Shown here in pieces: positions 17,423 to 26,046 of a stretch of DNA of 64,000 bases (within the stretch, counting starts at the first letter, position 1; every line of letters begins with the position of its first letter). The stretch comes from CAVPTL01 sp963708725. Lineage in GTDB: Bacteria > Actinomycetota > Thermoleophilia > Gaiellales > JAICJC01. The notes beneath the pieces are model-generated. The model did not search any database. It was not told the origin of the DNA and was given only the letters and a program-made list of their open reading frames with translations. Location: assembly GCA_963708725.1 (NCBI GenBank), contig CAVPTL010000008.1, positions 744,001 through 808,000 on the forward strand, read 5' to 3'. Position numbers and translations under genes: made by a program.

Positions 17423-17784
17423 CGACCTTCCTCCGTCCTCAACACTTTGAGCGCGTTGATCGCGCGTGGAACGCCAGCATACGGTGTTGTCTGAAGAATC
17501 GTCTCTTCTATGTCACTCACCGGTACATCGATTGCCCGCAGCGCCTGGATGTGAGCGGCCACCTGGGGTTCGCAGCCGCCGAGCGTCACCAGACACGCCA
17601 GGATGATCAACTCCCGGTCGCGCGCTCCCAGCCCGGGTCGGGTGTGTACCTCGCCGAATGTCCAATCCACCAGCCAATCGGCCATGGGGCTACCCATCCG
17701 CTCGAGGAACGCCTCACCACCGGGGTGATCCCCCAGCTCGGCGAGCCTCGCGAGGCCGCGTTCGTGCCGTCCTTCGGGGTCCAT
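17419..17784 (-). CDS. Carboxymuconolactone decarboxylase family protein
   Basis: About 121 residues, the size of a single-domain CMD/AhpD-like protein. The helix LGARDRELIILACLVTLGGCEPQVAAHIQAL contains the conserved Glu and the His that in 4-carboxymuconolactone decarboxylase acts in catalysis; the CxxC of AhpD peroxidases is absent. ATG 17784 is supported by an AAGGAG six bases upstream. It is the first gene of a two-gene unit with the FAH-family gene and divergent from the meta-cleavage operon, so a role on a ring-cleavage lactone or dienoate is likely. Confidence 0.85.
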   Translation of the reverse strand: MDPEGRHERGLARLAELGDHPGGEAFLERMGSPMADWLVDWTFGEVHTRPGLGARDRELIILACLVTLGGCEPQVAAHIQALRAIDVPVSDIEETILQTTPYAGVPRAINALKVLRTEEGR

Positions 17785-17796
17785 CTGACTCCTTCC

Positions 17797-17832
17797 TTGA
17801 CCGCTCGGCGCGGATCGCATACTGTATCCAAT
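17797..17832 (+). promoter_or_regulatory. Meta-cleavage operon promoter, leaderless, with TACTGTATCC motif
   Basis: TTGACC (17797-17802), a 17-base spacer and TACTGT (17820-17825). The motif continues as ATCCA and the GTG start follows at 17834, so the transcript is probably leaderless. ATACTGTAT is a perfect 9-base palindrome overlapping the -10 box, the expected position for a repressor site. Confidence 0.7.
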
Positions 17833-17833
17833 C

Positions 17834-18682
17834 GTGGCAAAGGGACGTGTTCGCGTGCAGATCGACGGTGGCCCCCAGTGGGGCCAAATCGACGCTGACC
17901 GAATCACGCTCGACTCCGGGGAGCATCTCGATGCGGCCACCGCGCAGTTCCTTGCACCGGTCGAGCCAACGAAGATCATCGCCACCCATCTCACCTACCG
18001 TAGCCGGGTGGAGGAGTACGCCGCCCGGGTGCCGCCCTACCCCTCGTACTTCATGAAGCCGCCGACGACCCTCAACGGCCACGGCGGGATTCTGCGGAGG
18101 CCGTCCGGCTGCCGGTTTTTGAACTACGAGGGCGAGGTCGCGGTGGTGATCGGCAAACCGATGCACGGCGTGCCCGAGGATCAGGTGCTGGACTACGTCG
18201 CGGGGTATGCGCCGTGTAACGATGTCGGCCTGCACGACTTTCGCCATGCCGACCGCGGCTCGATGCTGCGGGTCAAGGGCCAGGACGGTTTCTGCCCGAT
18301 CGGACCCGCGCTCGTGCCAGCCGCCGACTTCGACCCGACCGATTTCACGCTTCGCACCTATCTCAACGGCGAGGTGGTGCAGGAAGGCGGCGCCGGCGAT
18401 CTGATCTGGCCGATCTCCTACCTGCTCGCCGACCTGTGCCGGTTGATCACGCTCGAGCCGGGCGACATCGTGCTCTCGGGCACGCCGGCCAACTCGCGGC
18501 CGATGGAGCCGGGCGACGTCGTCGAGGTCGAGGTCTCGGGCCTCGGCCGGCTGTCCAACACGGTGGAAGAGTGGGACGTCGACCTCTCGGGGCCGGGCGA
18601 TCAGCCCGAGGTCTCGGCCAACACGCTGCACGTCGCGCTGGCGATGCCCGAGGACGAAGCCGAGCGCACGGTGGGCGGATGA
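17834..18682 (+). CDS. FAH family hydrolase/isomerase of aromatic catabolism (HpaG-like)
   Basis: A 282-residue FAH-fold protein. It contains ATHLTYRSRVEEY, FLNYEGEVAVVIGKP with metal-ligand glutamates, HDFRHADRGSMLRVKGQDGFCPIGP and LEPGDIVLSGTPANSRP. These fit the 5-oxopent-3-ene-1,2,5-tricarboxylate decarboxylase / 2-hydroxyhepta-2,4-dienedioate isomerase group of homoprotocatechuate breakdown. It opens an operon of overlapping genes (this stop overlaps the next ATG). GTG start chosen because it begins just after the promoter. It is a paralogue of the divergent FAH-family gene, and the two may do consecutive steps as the two halves of HpaG do. Confidence 0.87.
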   Translation: MAKGRVRVQIDGGPQWGQIDADRITLDSGEHLDAATAQFLAPVEPTKIIATHLTYRSRVEEYAARVPPYPSYFMKPPTTLNGHGGILRRPSGCRFLNYEGEVAVVIGKPMHGVPEDQVLDYVAGYAPCNDVGLHDFRHADRGSMLRVKGQDGFCPIGPALVPAADFDPTDFTLRTYLNGEVVQEGGAGDLIWPISYLLADLCRLITLEPGDIVLSGTPANSRPMEPGDVVEVEVSGLGRLSNTVEEWDVDLSGPGDQPEVSANTLHVALAMPEDEAERTVGG

Positions 18683-19599
18683 TCGCGATTCGCCGCATCG
18701 ATCACGTGTGCCTGCGAGTGGCCGACGTGGACGAGGCGGCCGCGCGCTGGGGCGTGCAGTTTGGGCTGACGCTCACCGAACGAACCGCCGATCGCGCCTA
18801 CCTTCGCTGTGGCTATGAGCCGTACAGCCTCGAACTGGTGGCCGGCGAGCCGGGCCACGATCACACCGGCTTTGAGCTGCGCCGAGGTGTCTCGCTCGAC
18901 GATGCCGCCGCCCACCTGACGGGCACAGGGGTCGCCCACGAGCGCGACGGCGACCGGATCTGGCTCGGCGACGCCGAGGGAAACCGGATCGAGCTGATGC
19001 CCTTTCGCCACGACGGCGACCGCCGCCCCGACATCGCCCGCTCGACCAGCGTCCTGCCGGGCTTTCGGCCGCGCAAACTCGGCCACGTCAACTTCCTGAC
19101 CGGCGACCTGGCCGCCCAGACCGCCTTCTACACCGACGTGCTCGGCATGGGAGTGTCAGACCGGCTCGGCACCGGCGGTGCGTGGTTTCATGTGAACTCC
19201 GAGCATCATGCGGTGGCGTTCGTCAACCAGGGCCACCGGCATCTGCACCACCTGGCGTTCGACATGGTCGATTGGAGCGGCCTGCGGGTCGCCTTCGATC
19301 ACCTCGGCCAGCACGGACGCTGGCTCGGCTGGGGGCCGGTACGTCACGGCATCGCCCAGAACATCTGCGGGTACGTGCGGATCACCGAGGAGCCCATGTT
19401 CGTCGAGCTCTACTGCGACATGGAACAGCTCGAACCCGACCACGAGCCACGCGACTGGCCCGACGACCGGCATTCGTCCAACACCTGGGGGCCGCTGCCG
19501 CCGCGTTCGTATTTCCGATTCGACCCGGAGGCCGTTCGCTACGAGCGCGACAGCCTCGAGATGCTGGGCGAGAAGCTGCCCCCGCTGGAGGTGACCTAG
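18679..19599 (+). CDS. Extradiol ring-cleavage dioxygenase, VOC superfamily (HpaD-like)
   Basis: A 306-residue two-domain vicinal-oxygen-chelate protein. The N-terminal module is RRIDHVCLRVADVDEAA. The catalytic C-terminal module starts at KLGHVNFLTGDLAAQ and has the metal ligands His (GHVNF), His (LHHLAFD) and Glu (MFVELYCDM). This pattern fits homoprotocatechuate 2,3-dioxygenase and catechol dioxygenases, which open the ring next to two hydroxyls with Fe(II) or Mn(II). ATG 18679 overlaps the upstream stop. It should act on the catechol made by the HpaB-like hydroxylase encoded next. Confidence 0.88.
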   Translation: MIAIRRIDHVCLRVADVDEAAARWGVQFGLTLTERTADRAYLRCGYEPYSLELVAGEPGHDHTGFELRRGVSLDDAAAHLTGTGVAHERDGDRIWLGDAEGNRIELMPFRHDGDRRPDIARSTSVLPGFRPRKLGHVNFLTGDLAAQTAFYTDVLGMGVSDRLGTGGAWFHVNSEHHAVAFVNQGHRHLHHLAFDMVDWSGLRVAFDHLGQHGRWLGWGPVRHGIAQNICGYVRITEEPMFVELYCDMEQLEPDHEPRDWPDDRHSSNTWGPLPPRSYFRFDPEAVRYERDSLEMLGEKLPPLEVT

Positions 19600-21063
19600 A
19601 TGGCGACGACCAAGCCCGCGGTGGCTGCGCGCACCGGCCAGGAGTTCCTGGACGGACTGCGCGGCGATGCGCGCGAGATCTGGCTGAACGGCGAGAAGAT
19701 CACCCACCCGCTCGATCATCCCGAGCTGGAGGCAGCGGCACGATCACTCGCGCGCGTGTACGACCTCCAGCACGAGCACGCCGACGAGATGCTCGCCCCC
19801 TCACCGGATGACGGACGGCTCGTGAACGTGTCGCATCTGATTCCTCGCTCGCGCGAGGATCTCGTGCGCCGCCGCCGTGCGATCGAGCTGACTGCCGCCG
19901 CCACCGCCGGCATGATGGGCCGCACCCCCGACTACCTCAACGTGACGTTTGCGTGCTTTGCCGGTCGCTCCGACGTGTGGGCGCGCCGCGACAACGAGCA
20001 GGGCGCCGCCAACATCGTGGCCTACCAGCGTGAGATGCGCGATCGCGACCTCTCGACCACCCACTCGATCATGAACCCGCAGGTCGACCGCACCAAGCCC
20101 GAGGCCGAACAGGCGGCAGGTGAGGTGGCGCTGCACAAGATCGGCGAGACCGAGAACCACATCACCGTCCGCGGCGCGCGCATGCTCGCGACCCTTGCGC
20201 CGTACGCCGACGAGCTCACGATCTATCCGGGCTCCGACATCCGTCCACAGGACGGCAGCTACGCGCTCTCGTTTGCGATCCCGATGGCCACGCCCGGCCT
20301 CAAGTTCATCTGCCGCGACTCGTATTCCAAGCAGCGTGACCCGTTCGACTACCCGCTCTCGTCGCGGTTTGACGAGATGGATGCGGTCGCCATCTTCGAC
20401 GACGTCGAGGTGCCGAAGAGCCGCGTCTTTCTGGACGGCGACACGGTCGGGTATTCCGAGGTGATCTCCGACACCGGCTGGCGCGGGCACATCATGCAGC
20501 AGGCCTTCACCCGCGCCTACGTCAAGCTGTCATTCGCCTTCGGGCTGGGCCATCTGCTCGCCAATACCACCGGCGTCGTGCGCTTCGATCACATTCAGGA
20601 GAAGCTCGGCCGGATCTCGAACATGGTCGAGCTGACCCGCTCGGGGCTCGTGTCGGCCGAAGCCGGGTCGTTCCTGGACGAGGGCGGGGTGTGGTATCCC
20701 GATGACCGCCCGTTCCTGGCGCTGCGCGGAGAGATGCCGCGGTGGCTGCCGAGCATCAACGAGCTGCTCCAGCTGATCGGCGGCGGCGGGTTCATGGCCA
20801 CACCCTCGCGAGCCGACCTCGACGGCCCGCTGCGCGACGATATCGATCGCTACTACCAGTCGGCCGGTGCCGATGCCGAGCGCCGGATTCAGCTGTTCCG
20901 GCTCGCGTGGGATTACATCGGGTCAGATCTCGGCAGTCGCGGAGAGCTGTACGAGCGGTTCTACCTGTCAGACTCCTGGAGGATGACCGCGCTTGCCTAC
21001 AAGCTCGCCGACAAGGGCTTCCCCGAGTCGCTGGTCGAGCAGTTCCTGGGAGGCACCGCATGA
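19600..21063 (+). CDS. 4-hydroxyphenylacetate 3-monooxygenase family, oxygenase component (HpaB-like)
   Basis: A 487-residue acyl-CoA-dehydrogenase-fold FADH2-dependent monooxygenase. Recognisable segments are RTGQEFLDGLRGDAREIW, TPDYLNVTFACFAG, THSIMNPQVDRTKP, and FGLGHLLANTTGV. Such enzymes ortho-hydroxylate phenols to catechols using reduced flavin from a separate reductase (HpaC), which is not seen in this window. ATG abuts the dioxygenase stop. Substrate might be 4-hydroxyphenylacetate or another phenol such as tyramine or tyrosol; the family is broad. Confidence 0.9.
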   Translation: MATTKPAVAARTGQEFLDGLRGDAREIWLNGEKITHPLDHPELEAAARSLARVYDLQHEHADEMLAPSPDDGRLVNVSHLIPRSREDLVRRRRAIELTAAATAGMMGRTPDYLNVTFACFAGRSDVWARRDNEQGAANIVAYQREMRDRDLSTTHSIMNPQVDRTKPEAEQAAGEVALHKIGETENHITVRGARMLATLAPYADELTIYPGSDIRPQDGSYALSFAIPMATPGLKFICRDSYSKQRDPFDYPLSSRFDEMDAVAIFDDVEVPKSRVFLDGDTVGYSEVISDTGWRGHIMQQAFTRAYVKLSFAFGLGHLLANTTGVVRFDHIQEKLGRISNMVELTRSGLVSAEAGSFLDEGGVWYPDDRPFLALRGEMPRWLPSINELLQLIGGGGFMATPSRADLDGPLRDDIDRYYQSAGADAERRIQLFRLAWDYIGSDLGSRGELYERFYLSDSWRMTALAYKLADKGFPESLVEQFLGGTA

Positions 21064-21839
21064 TCGGCGGCTACTCGCTGCCGCTGTCGCCCGCCGGCAA
21101 GGCCTCGCTGGTACCCGCGCCGCCATGGCACTACGTCGGCGACTTTCTGGTGATCGAGTACTGGGCGGATCCCGCCGCGGTGGCCGCGGCGCTGCCGCCG
21201 GGGCTCGTGCCCTATCCCGACGATCCCGGCCGGGCGGCCGCGCTGTTCGTCGATTGGCAGTCGTGCTCGGACTCCGGCGAGGAGCTGCTCGATCCGATCC
21301 GCGGGCAGTACAAGGAGTTCTTCATCGTGGTGAGCGCGATGCTCGGCGACGAGCTGGTCACGACCTGCCCCTACATCTGGGTCGATCGCGACTTTGCCCT
21401 CGTCCGCGGCTGGATTCAAGGCTTTCCCAAGAAGCTCGCGTCGATTCAGATGACGCGGAGCTTCGGGCTCGACTGCAAGGCGGAGGGCCGCACCTTTGCC
21501 GGTACCGTGCAGGCGGGCGACCGCCGGATTGCAGAGGGCACGGTAACGCCCGAGCGTGTCGCCGAATCTGGCCCCACGCACAACGATCCACCGCTGATCA
21601 ACCATCGCCATTTTCCCCGGCTGGCCGCCGGCCGCCATGCCGATCCGGCGGTCGACGAGCTGGTGCGGGCGCGTAGCAGCGACCGCTCGATCTCAACCAT
21701 CCACGAAGGGCGGGCGACGCTCGACCTGCTGCCCTCGCCGGGTGACGAGCACACCGCCCTTGCGCCCGTGCGGATGGGCAAGGGCTTCCGGTTCCAGTTC
21801 GCCTATACCGTCGACGACCTCGAGACGGTGGCCGGATGA
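21060..21839 (+). CDS. Acetoacetate decarboxylase family protein
   Basis: A 259-residue ADC-fold protein. The GFPKKLAS segment (about residues 121-128) matches the region of the Schiff-base lysine in acetoacetate decarboxylase, and upstream QYKEFFIVVSAML supplies the conserved acidic pocket. ATG 21060 overlaps the HpaB-like stop. In a meta-cleavage operon it may act on a keto acid formed downstream of ring fission, possibly as decarboxylase, aldolase-dehydratase or tautomerase, since ADC-like enzymes are known with all these activities. No close functional assignment is possible from sequence. Confidence 0.8.
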   Translation: MIGGYSLPLSPAGKASLVPAPPWHYVGDFLVIEYWADPAAVAAALPPGLVPYPDDPGRAAALFVDWQSCSDSGEELLDPIRGQYKEFFIVVSAMLGDELVTTCPYIWVDRDFALVRGWIQGFPKKLASIQMTRSFGLDCKAEGRTFAGTVQAGDRRIAEGTVTPERVAESGPTHNDPPLINHRHFPRLAAGRHADPAVDELVRARSSDRSISTIHEGRATLDLLPSPGDEHTALAPVRMGKGFRFQFAYTVDDLETVAG

Positions 21840-23287
21840 GCACGCTCGTCGCCGGCGTGGATGTCTCCCCTGAGCATCTGATCGGTGGGCGGCGGGTGGG
21901 CTCGGCCGAGACCTTCACCGACATCTCGCCGATCGACCAGTCGGTGATCGCCGAGGTGGCCCGCGGTGGCCCGACCGAGACCGAGATGGCGGTTGCCGCC
22001 GCCCGCGATGCGTTCCCGGGTTGGGCTGCGCTCGGGCCGGCTGGCCGGGCGCCGTATCTGCGCCGGCTGGCCGATCTGATCGACGCCTCGATCGACCGGA
22101 TCGCGATGGTGGAGTGTCTCGACATGGCGATGTTGCAGCGCTCGCTCCAGGCGCGCGTGATCGGCCGCGGGGCTCGCAACTTCCGAAGCTATGCCGAGCT
22201 GGCCGAAGGCTATTCCGAGCGTGTGTGGTCGTCGGGTTCGACCGACAACCGAGTGATCCGGATGCCGTCGGGGCCGGCGGCGGTGATCACCCCCTGGAAC
22301 GCCCCGTTCATGCTCTCGACGTGGAAGACCGCGCCCGCGCTGGCGGCCGGATCGACGGTGATCCTGAAGCCGCCCGAGTGGGCGCCGCTGTCGTGCTCGA
22401 TCCTGGCGGGGCTGACCGTCGAAGCCGGGTTCCCGCCGGGCGTCTTCAATATCGTGCAGGGAATCGGCGAGGAAGCGGGCGCCGCGCTCGTCGCCAACCC
22501 CGGGTTGCGCCGGATCAGCTTCACCGGCTCGCCCGAGACGGGCCGCTCGATCGGCGCGTCGGCCGCAGCCAACATCGTTCCGTTCACCGCCGAGCTCGGC
22601 GGCAAGGGGCCGCTGATCGTGTTCGAGGACGCCGACATCGACGCCGCCGCGGCCAAGGCCGCCGGGCAGTACGACGATGCCGGTCAGGTGTGTTTGGCCG
22701 GCACCCGGCTGCTGGTGCAGGAGTCGGTCGCCGGCGCCTTCCTCGAACGGTTCCACGCCGGGGTTGACGCCCAGGTGCTCGGCGATCCCCGTGAGGATTC
22801 GACCACGATCTCGCCGTTGATCCATCCCGACCACCTGGCTCGGGTCGAGGGTTTCGTCGAGCGCGCTCGGGCAAACGGCGACCGCATCGTCCGCGGCGGC
22901 AAGCGTTCCGATCTCGGCGGCCTGTGGTATGAGCCGACGCTGATCGAGCCGCGCTCCAACGACTCCGAGATCATCCAGCGTGAGGTGTTCGGGCCGGTGC
23001 TGACCTATCAGACGTTCCGCGACGAGGATGAGGCGGTGGCACTCGCCAACTCGACCGCCTACGGCCTTTCGGCGATCATCTACACCGGCACCGAGGAGCG
23101 AGCGGAGCGAGTCGGCCGGGCGGTGCGGGCAGGCACCGTGTGGGTCAATACCTTTCTCGTTCGTGATCTGACCGCGCCGTTTGGCGGCACCGGCATCTCG
23201 GGCATCGGCCGCGAGGGCGGCGATCACGCGCTCGACTTCTACTCCGATCTCAAGACGCTCCAGATCTCGCAGGGAACGACGACGTGA
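21836..23287 (+). CDS. Aldehyde dehydrogenase (HpaE-like)
   Basis: A 483-residue NAD(P)-dependent aldehyde dehydrogenase of standard length. Motifs are VITPWNAPFML (cofactor loop), FTGSPETGRSIG, the active-site Glu in ELGGKGPL and the nucleophile in GQVCLAGTR (Cys 286). FGPVLTYQTF closes the substrate tunnel. Within this operon it should oxidise the semialdehyde released by extradiol cleavage, such as 5-carboxymethyl-2-hydroxymuconate semialdehyde. ATG overlaps the upstream TGA. Confidence 0.9.
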   Translation: MSTLVAGVDVSPEHLIGGRRVGSAETFTDISPIDQSVIAEVARGGPTETEMAVAAARDAFPGWAALGPAGRAPYLRRLADLIDASIDRIAMVECLDMAMLQRSLQARVIGRGARNFRSYAELAEGYSERVWSSGSTDNRVIRMPSGPAAVITPWNAPFMLSTWKTAPALAAGSTVILKPPEWAPLSCSILAGLTVEAGFPPGVFNIVQGIGEEAGAALVANPGLRRISFTGSPETGRSIGASAAANIVPFTAELGGKGPLIVFEDADIDAAAAKAAGQYDDAGQVCLAGTRLLVQESVAGAFLERFHAGVDAQVLGDPREDSTTISPLIHPDHLARVEGFVERARANGDRIVRGGKRSDLGGLWYEPTLIEPRSNDSEIIQREVFGPVLTYQTFRDEDEAVALANSTAYGLSAIIYTGTEERAERVGRAVRAGTVWVNTFLVRDLTAPFGGTGISGIGREGGDHALDFYSDLKTLQISQGTTT

Positions 23288-24531
23288 CCATCTCGCCGGC
23301 GGATGTCCACCTCGATAACGACGCGTTTTCGCAGCGCGTCCCTCACGAGCTGTTCGCGCGCATGCGCGACGAGGCGCCGGTGCTCTGGTACGACTGGCCC
23401 TACGGCCGCGGCTTCTGGTCGGTGACGCGATACGACGACATCGTGACGGTGCTGAAGGATTGGCGCACGTACTCGTCCGAGGTGGGTGGCACCGCGCTCG
23501 AGGATCTCGATCCCGACCAGGTCGAGGCCCGCAAGTCGATGCTCGACGCCGACCCGCCCGAACATTCCAGCCTGCGCGCGATCGTCAACAAGGGGTTCAC
23601 GCCACGCGCCGTCGCCGCCTACGAAGATCTGCTGCGGAACCTGACCCGCACGATCCTCGACGACGCCCTGCCCAGGGGCGAGTTCGACTTCATCGAGGAG
23701 GTCGCCAAGCAGCTGCCGATCCAGGTGCTGTGCCGGATCCTCGGCGTGCCGCTGGTCGACGACGAGAAGATGATCGACCTCGGTGACCGCATGATCGGAA
23801 ATACCGATCCCGACTCGGGCGGGCTGCACCCGGGTAGTCCCGAGAGCGATCAGTACCGGCTGCTGCCGTTTCGCAGCCCGTACGCGAAGGAGCTGTTTGA
23901 CTATGGCCACGACCTGGCGGCCAAGCGGCGGGAGGATCCCCGCGATGACCTGGTGTCCAAGCTCGTGGCCTGGGAGGACGACGACGGCCGCCGCCTGACC
24001 GAGCAGGAGTTCGACACGATGTTCCTGCTGCTGGTGGTTGCGGGCAACGAGACCACGCGCCAGTCGATCGCTCACGGGCTCGCGGCGCTGGTGGAGCACC
24101 CCGACGCGATGCAGCGGATGCGCTCCGACCCGGAGGTGATGAAGACCGCGGTCGAAGAGATCATGCGCTGGTCGTCGCCCGTGATCCATTTCCGTCGCAC
24201 CGCGACCACCGACACCGAGCTGAACGGCGTCTCGATCAAGGCGGGCGACAAGGTGGTCGTGTGGTTGATCTCGGGGAACTTCGACGAGCGCCAGTTCGAG
24301 CAGCCATACACGTTTGACATCACTCGCAAGCCCAACCGCCACGTCACCTTCGGGCGGGGCGGGCCGCACTTCTGCCTGGGCGCGCATCTCGCGGTGCTCG
24401 AGACGCGGGTGATGTTCGAAGAGCTTTTGCCGCGCGTCGGTTCGGTGGAGCTGACCGCGCCGCCCAGGCGCCTGGAATCGAACTTCACCAACGCGTTCAA
24501 GTCGATGCCGGTGCGCGTCACACCCGCGTAA
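23284..24531 (+). CDS. Cytochrome P450
   Basis: A 415-residue soluble class-I bacterial P450. The I-helix oxygen-activation motif is AGNETTR (about residue 253), ExxR is in EEIMRW, and the heme loop is FGRGGPHFCLGAHLA with the thiolate Cys at about 364. The overall pattern (HVTFGRG, NETTRQSIAHG) resembles actinobacterial CYP124/125/142-like enzymes. No ferredoxin or reductase gene is adjacent. GTG overlaps the aldehyde dehydrogenase stop, tying it to the aromatic operon, where it may perform an initial hydroxylation or dealkylation. Confidence 0.92.
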   Translation: MTISPADVHLDNDAFSQRVPHELFARMRDEAPVLWYDWPYGRGFWSVTRYDDIVTVLKDWRTYSSEVGGTALEDLDPDQVEARKSMLDADPPEHSSLRAIVNKGFTPRAVAAYEDLLRNLTRTILDDALPRGEFDFIEEVAKQLPIQVLCRILGVPLVDDEKMIDLGDRMIGNTDPDSGGLHPGSPESDQYRLLPFRSPYAKELFDYGHDLAAKRREDPRDDLVSKLVAWEDDDGRRLTEQEFDTMFLLLVVAGNETTRQSIAHGLAALVEHPDAMQRMRSDPEVMKTAVEEIMRWSSPVIHFRRTATTDTELNGVSIKAGDKVVVWLISGNFDERQFEQPYTFDITRKPNRHVTFGRGGPHFCLGAHLAVLETRVMFEELLPRVGSVELTAPPRRLESNFTNAFKSMPVRVTPA

Positions 24532-24567
24532 GATCTTCCCAAATCGTGTCCGAAAGAAGGATCGCCG

Positions 24568-25899
24568 ATGTCCAATTCCGCGCTTGAGCTGCTGATCGAG
24601 GAGGGGGTCACCACGGTTCGGCTGGCCTATTCCGACCTGCACGGGATCGCCCGCGGCAAGGAGTTCCCCGCCGACTACTTCCAGCACCTGATGCACGACG
24701 GGGCGCCGCACTGCGAGGCCATCATGACCGTCGACCTCCAGCACAACGTGATCTCGGGCTTCGAGCACGGCTTTCAGGACATCGTCGCCCGTCCCGACGA
24801 GTCGACGCTGGCGCGGCTGCCGTGGGATCCCGAGGTCGCATGGCTGCTCGGTGATCTCGAGCGAATGGACGGCTCGCCGTACGGCGTTGATTCCCGCGCG
24901 GTGCTGAAACAGGCGGTCGCGCGGTTCAACGAGCGCGGACTCTCGCCCGTGATGGGGCCCGAGCTCGAGTTCTATCTGTGCGAGCCGGATCCCTCGCGAC
25001 CGCAGGGCTACCGTCGCTATGTCGACAACCCCAGTCATGTGTACACGGTGGGGTCGGTGGCCGATCCGCGCGGGATCCTGCGGCGGATGTTGCACGCCGC
25101 GGTCGACCTCGACCTGGGGGCGTTTGCGGCCAACCACGAGTATGGGCGATCCCAGTTCGAGATCAACCTGACCCATAGCGACGCGCTGGACGCCGCCGAC
25201 CGCGCGTTCATGTTCAAGGCGATGGTCAAGGAGATGGCCGCCGCCGAGGGCCTTTTGGCGACGTTCATCGGTAAGCCCTGGAATGACGACGAGGGGTCGG
25301 GCTTCCACCTGCACTTCTCGCTGGTGGACGGCGACGGCGTCAACCTCCTGGCGGACGAGAACGGGCCGGACGGACTGTCGGAGCTCGCGCGCCAGTTTCT
25401 CGCCGGCGTTCTGGAGCACGGCCAGGCGCTGATGGCCTTCCTCAACCCCACCACCAACGCCTATCGCCGGATCACCGAGATGGCCCAGGTGCCGACGCTG
25501 GTCAGCTGGGGCCACGACAACCGGCTGTGCATGGTGCGCGTGCCGCGCGAGCGTGGCGCCGCCACCCGGCTCGAGGTGCGTGTGGCCGACGGTGCCTCCA
25601 ACCCGTACCTGGCGACGGCCGCGGTGCTGATGGCAGGTCTTGACGGGATCGATCGCAAGCTGGAGCCGCCGCCGCCGCTGGAGGGTTTGATCTACGAGCA
25701 GCCCGGAGTGGAGAACTGTCCGCCGCTCCCGCGCTCGTTCGACGCTGCCATCGCGCACCTGGCGGAGGATGCGTATCTGAACGAGGCGATGGGCGAGGAG
25801 CTGGTTCGCGTCTTCCTCGAGATCAAGGGGGCCGAGCTGGCACGGGCCAACGCCTACACCACGGACTGGGAGTTCAACGAGTACACCCACCACCTCTGA
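24568..25899 (+). CDS. Glutamine synthetase-like gamma-glutamyl-amine ligase
   Basis: A 443-residue GS-fold protein. Catalytic-domain motifs are MGPELEFYL (metal Glu), ANHEYGRSQFEINL, GSGFHLHFSL (metal His), NPTTNAYRRI and RLEVRVADGASNPYLATAAVL. The N-terminal beta-grasp region (YSDLHGIARGKEF) is kept but the adenylylation Tyr region of GlnA type I is not. Such proteins (PuuA, GlnA3-like, IpuC, anilide synthases) ligate glutamate to amines as the first step of amine breakdown. A GAAAGAAGG lies upstream of the ATG. Last gene of the meta-cleavage operon, with a 36-base gap. The stop codon lies within a hairpin arm of the following repeat. Confidence 0.83.
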   Translation: MSNSALELLIEEGVTTVRLAYSDLHGIARGKEFPADYFQHLMHDGAPHCEAIMTVDLQHNVISGFEHGFQDIVARPDESTLARLPWDPEVAWLLGDLERMDGSPYGVDSRAVLKQAVARFNERGLSPVMGPELEFYLCEPDPSRPQGYRRYVDNPSHVYTVGSVADPRGILRRMLHAAVDLDLGAFAANHEYGRSQFEINLTHSDALDAADRAFMFKAMVKEMAAAEGLLATFIGKPWNDDEGSGFHLHFSLVDGDGVNLLADENGPDGLSELARQFLAGVLEHGQALMAFLNPTTNAYRRITEMAQVPTLVSWGHDNRLCMVRVPRERGAATRLEVRVADGASNPYLATAAVLMAGLDGIDRKLEPPPPLEGLIYEQPGVENCPPLPRSFDAAIAHLAEDAYLNEAMGEELVRVFLEIKGAELARANAYTTDWEFNEYTHHL

Positions 25900-25971
25900 G
25901 GCTGGTCCGTTGGGTCTGCCGCTCCGCTCACCACTCGATCCTTGCCACAGACCCAACGGCCTGCGCCTCAG
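25896..25971. repeat. Core-and-arms repeat, copy 1
   Basis: Nested inverted repeats: CTGAGGC/GCCTCAG (25896-25902, 25965-25971) and CCGTTGGGTCTG/CAGACCCAACGG (25907-25918, 25948-25959). The loop holds a 30-base core (25920-25949) that recurs at 51364-51393 with two differences; CCTGCGCCTCA follows 10 bases later in both. It carries the stop codon of the GS-like gene and may terminate the operon. Confidence 0.8.
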
Positions 25972-25985
25972 GCGCCGGTCGCATT

Positions 25986-26016
25986 TGAATAAATGGTGCC
26001 AGGCACCATTTATTCA
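25986..26016. repeat. 31-bp palindromic repeat, copy 3
   Basis: Perfect inverted repeat with arms TGAATAAATGGTGCC and complement around a central A. It lies between the convergent GS-like and PhzF-family genes, 15 bases beyond the core-and-arms repeat. Confidence 0.9.
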
Positions 26017-26046
26017 CGTGACAGAGCTGACACGGAGTTGTGACAG

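Noticed and set aside
23239..25956. 905-residue open frame antisense to the P450 and GS-like genes
   Set aside because: High-GC shadow frame; composition is Arg/His/Gln-rich and no domain is recognisable, while the opposite strand encodes two intact families.
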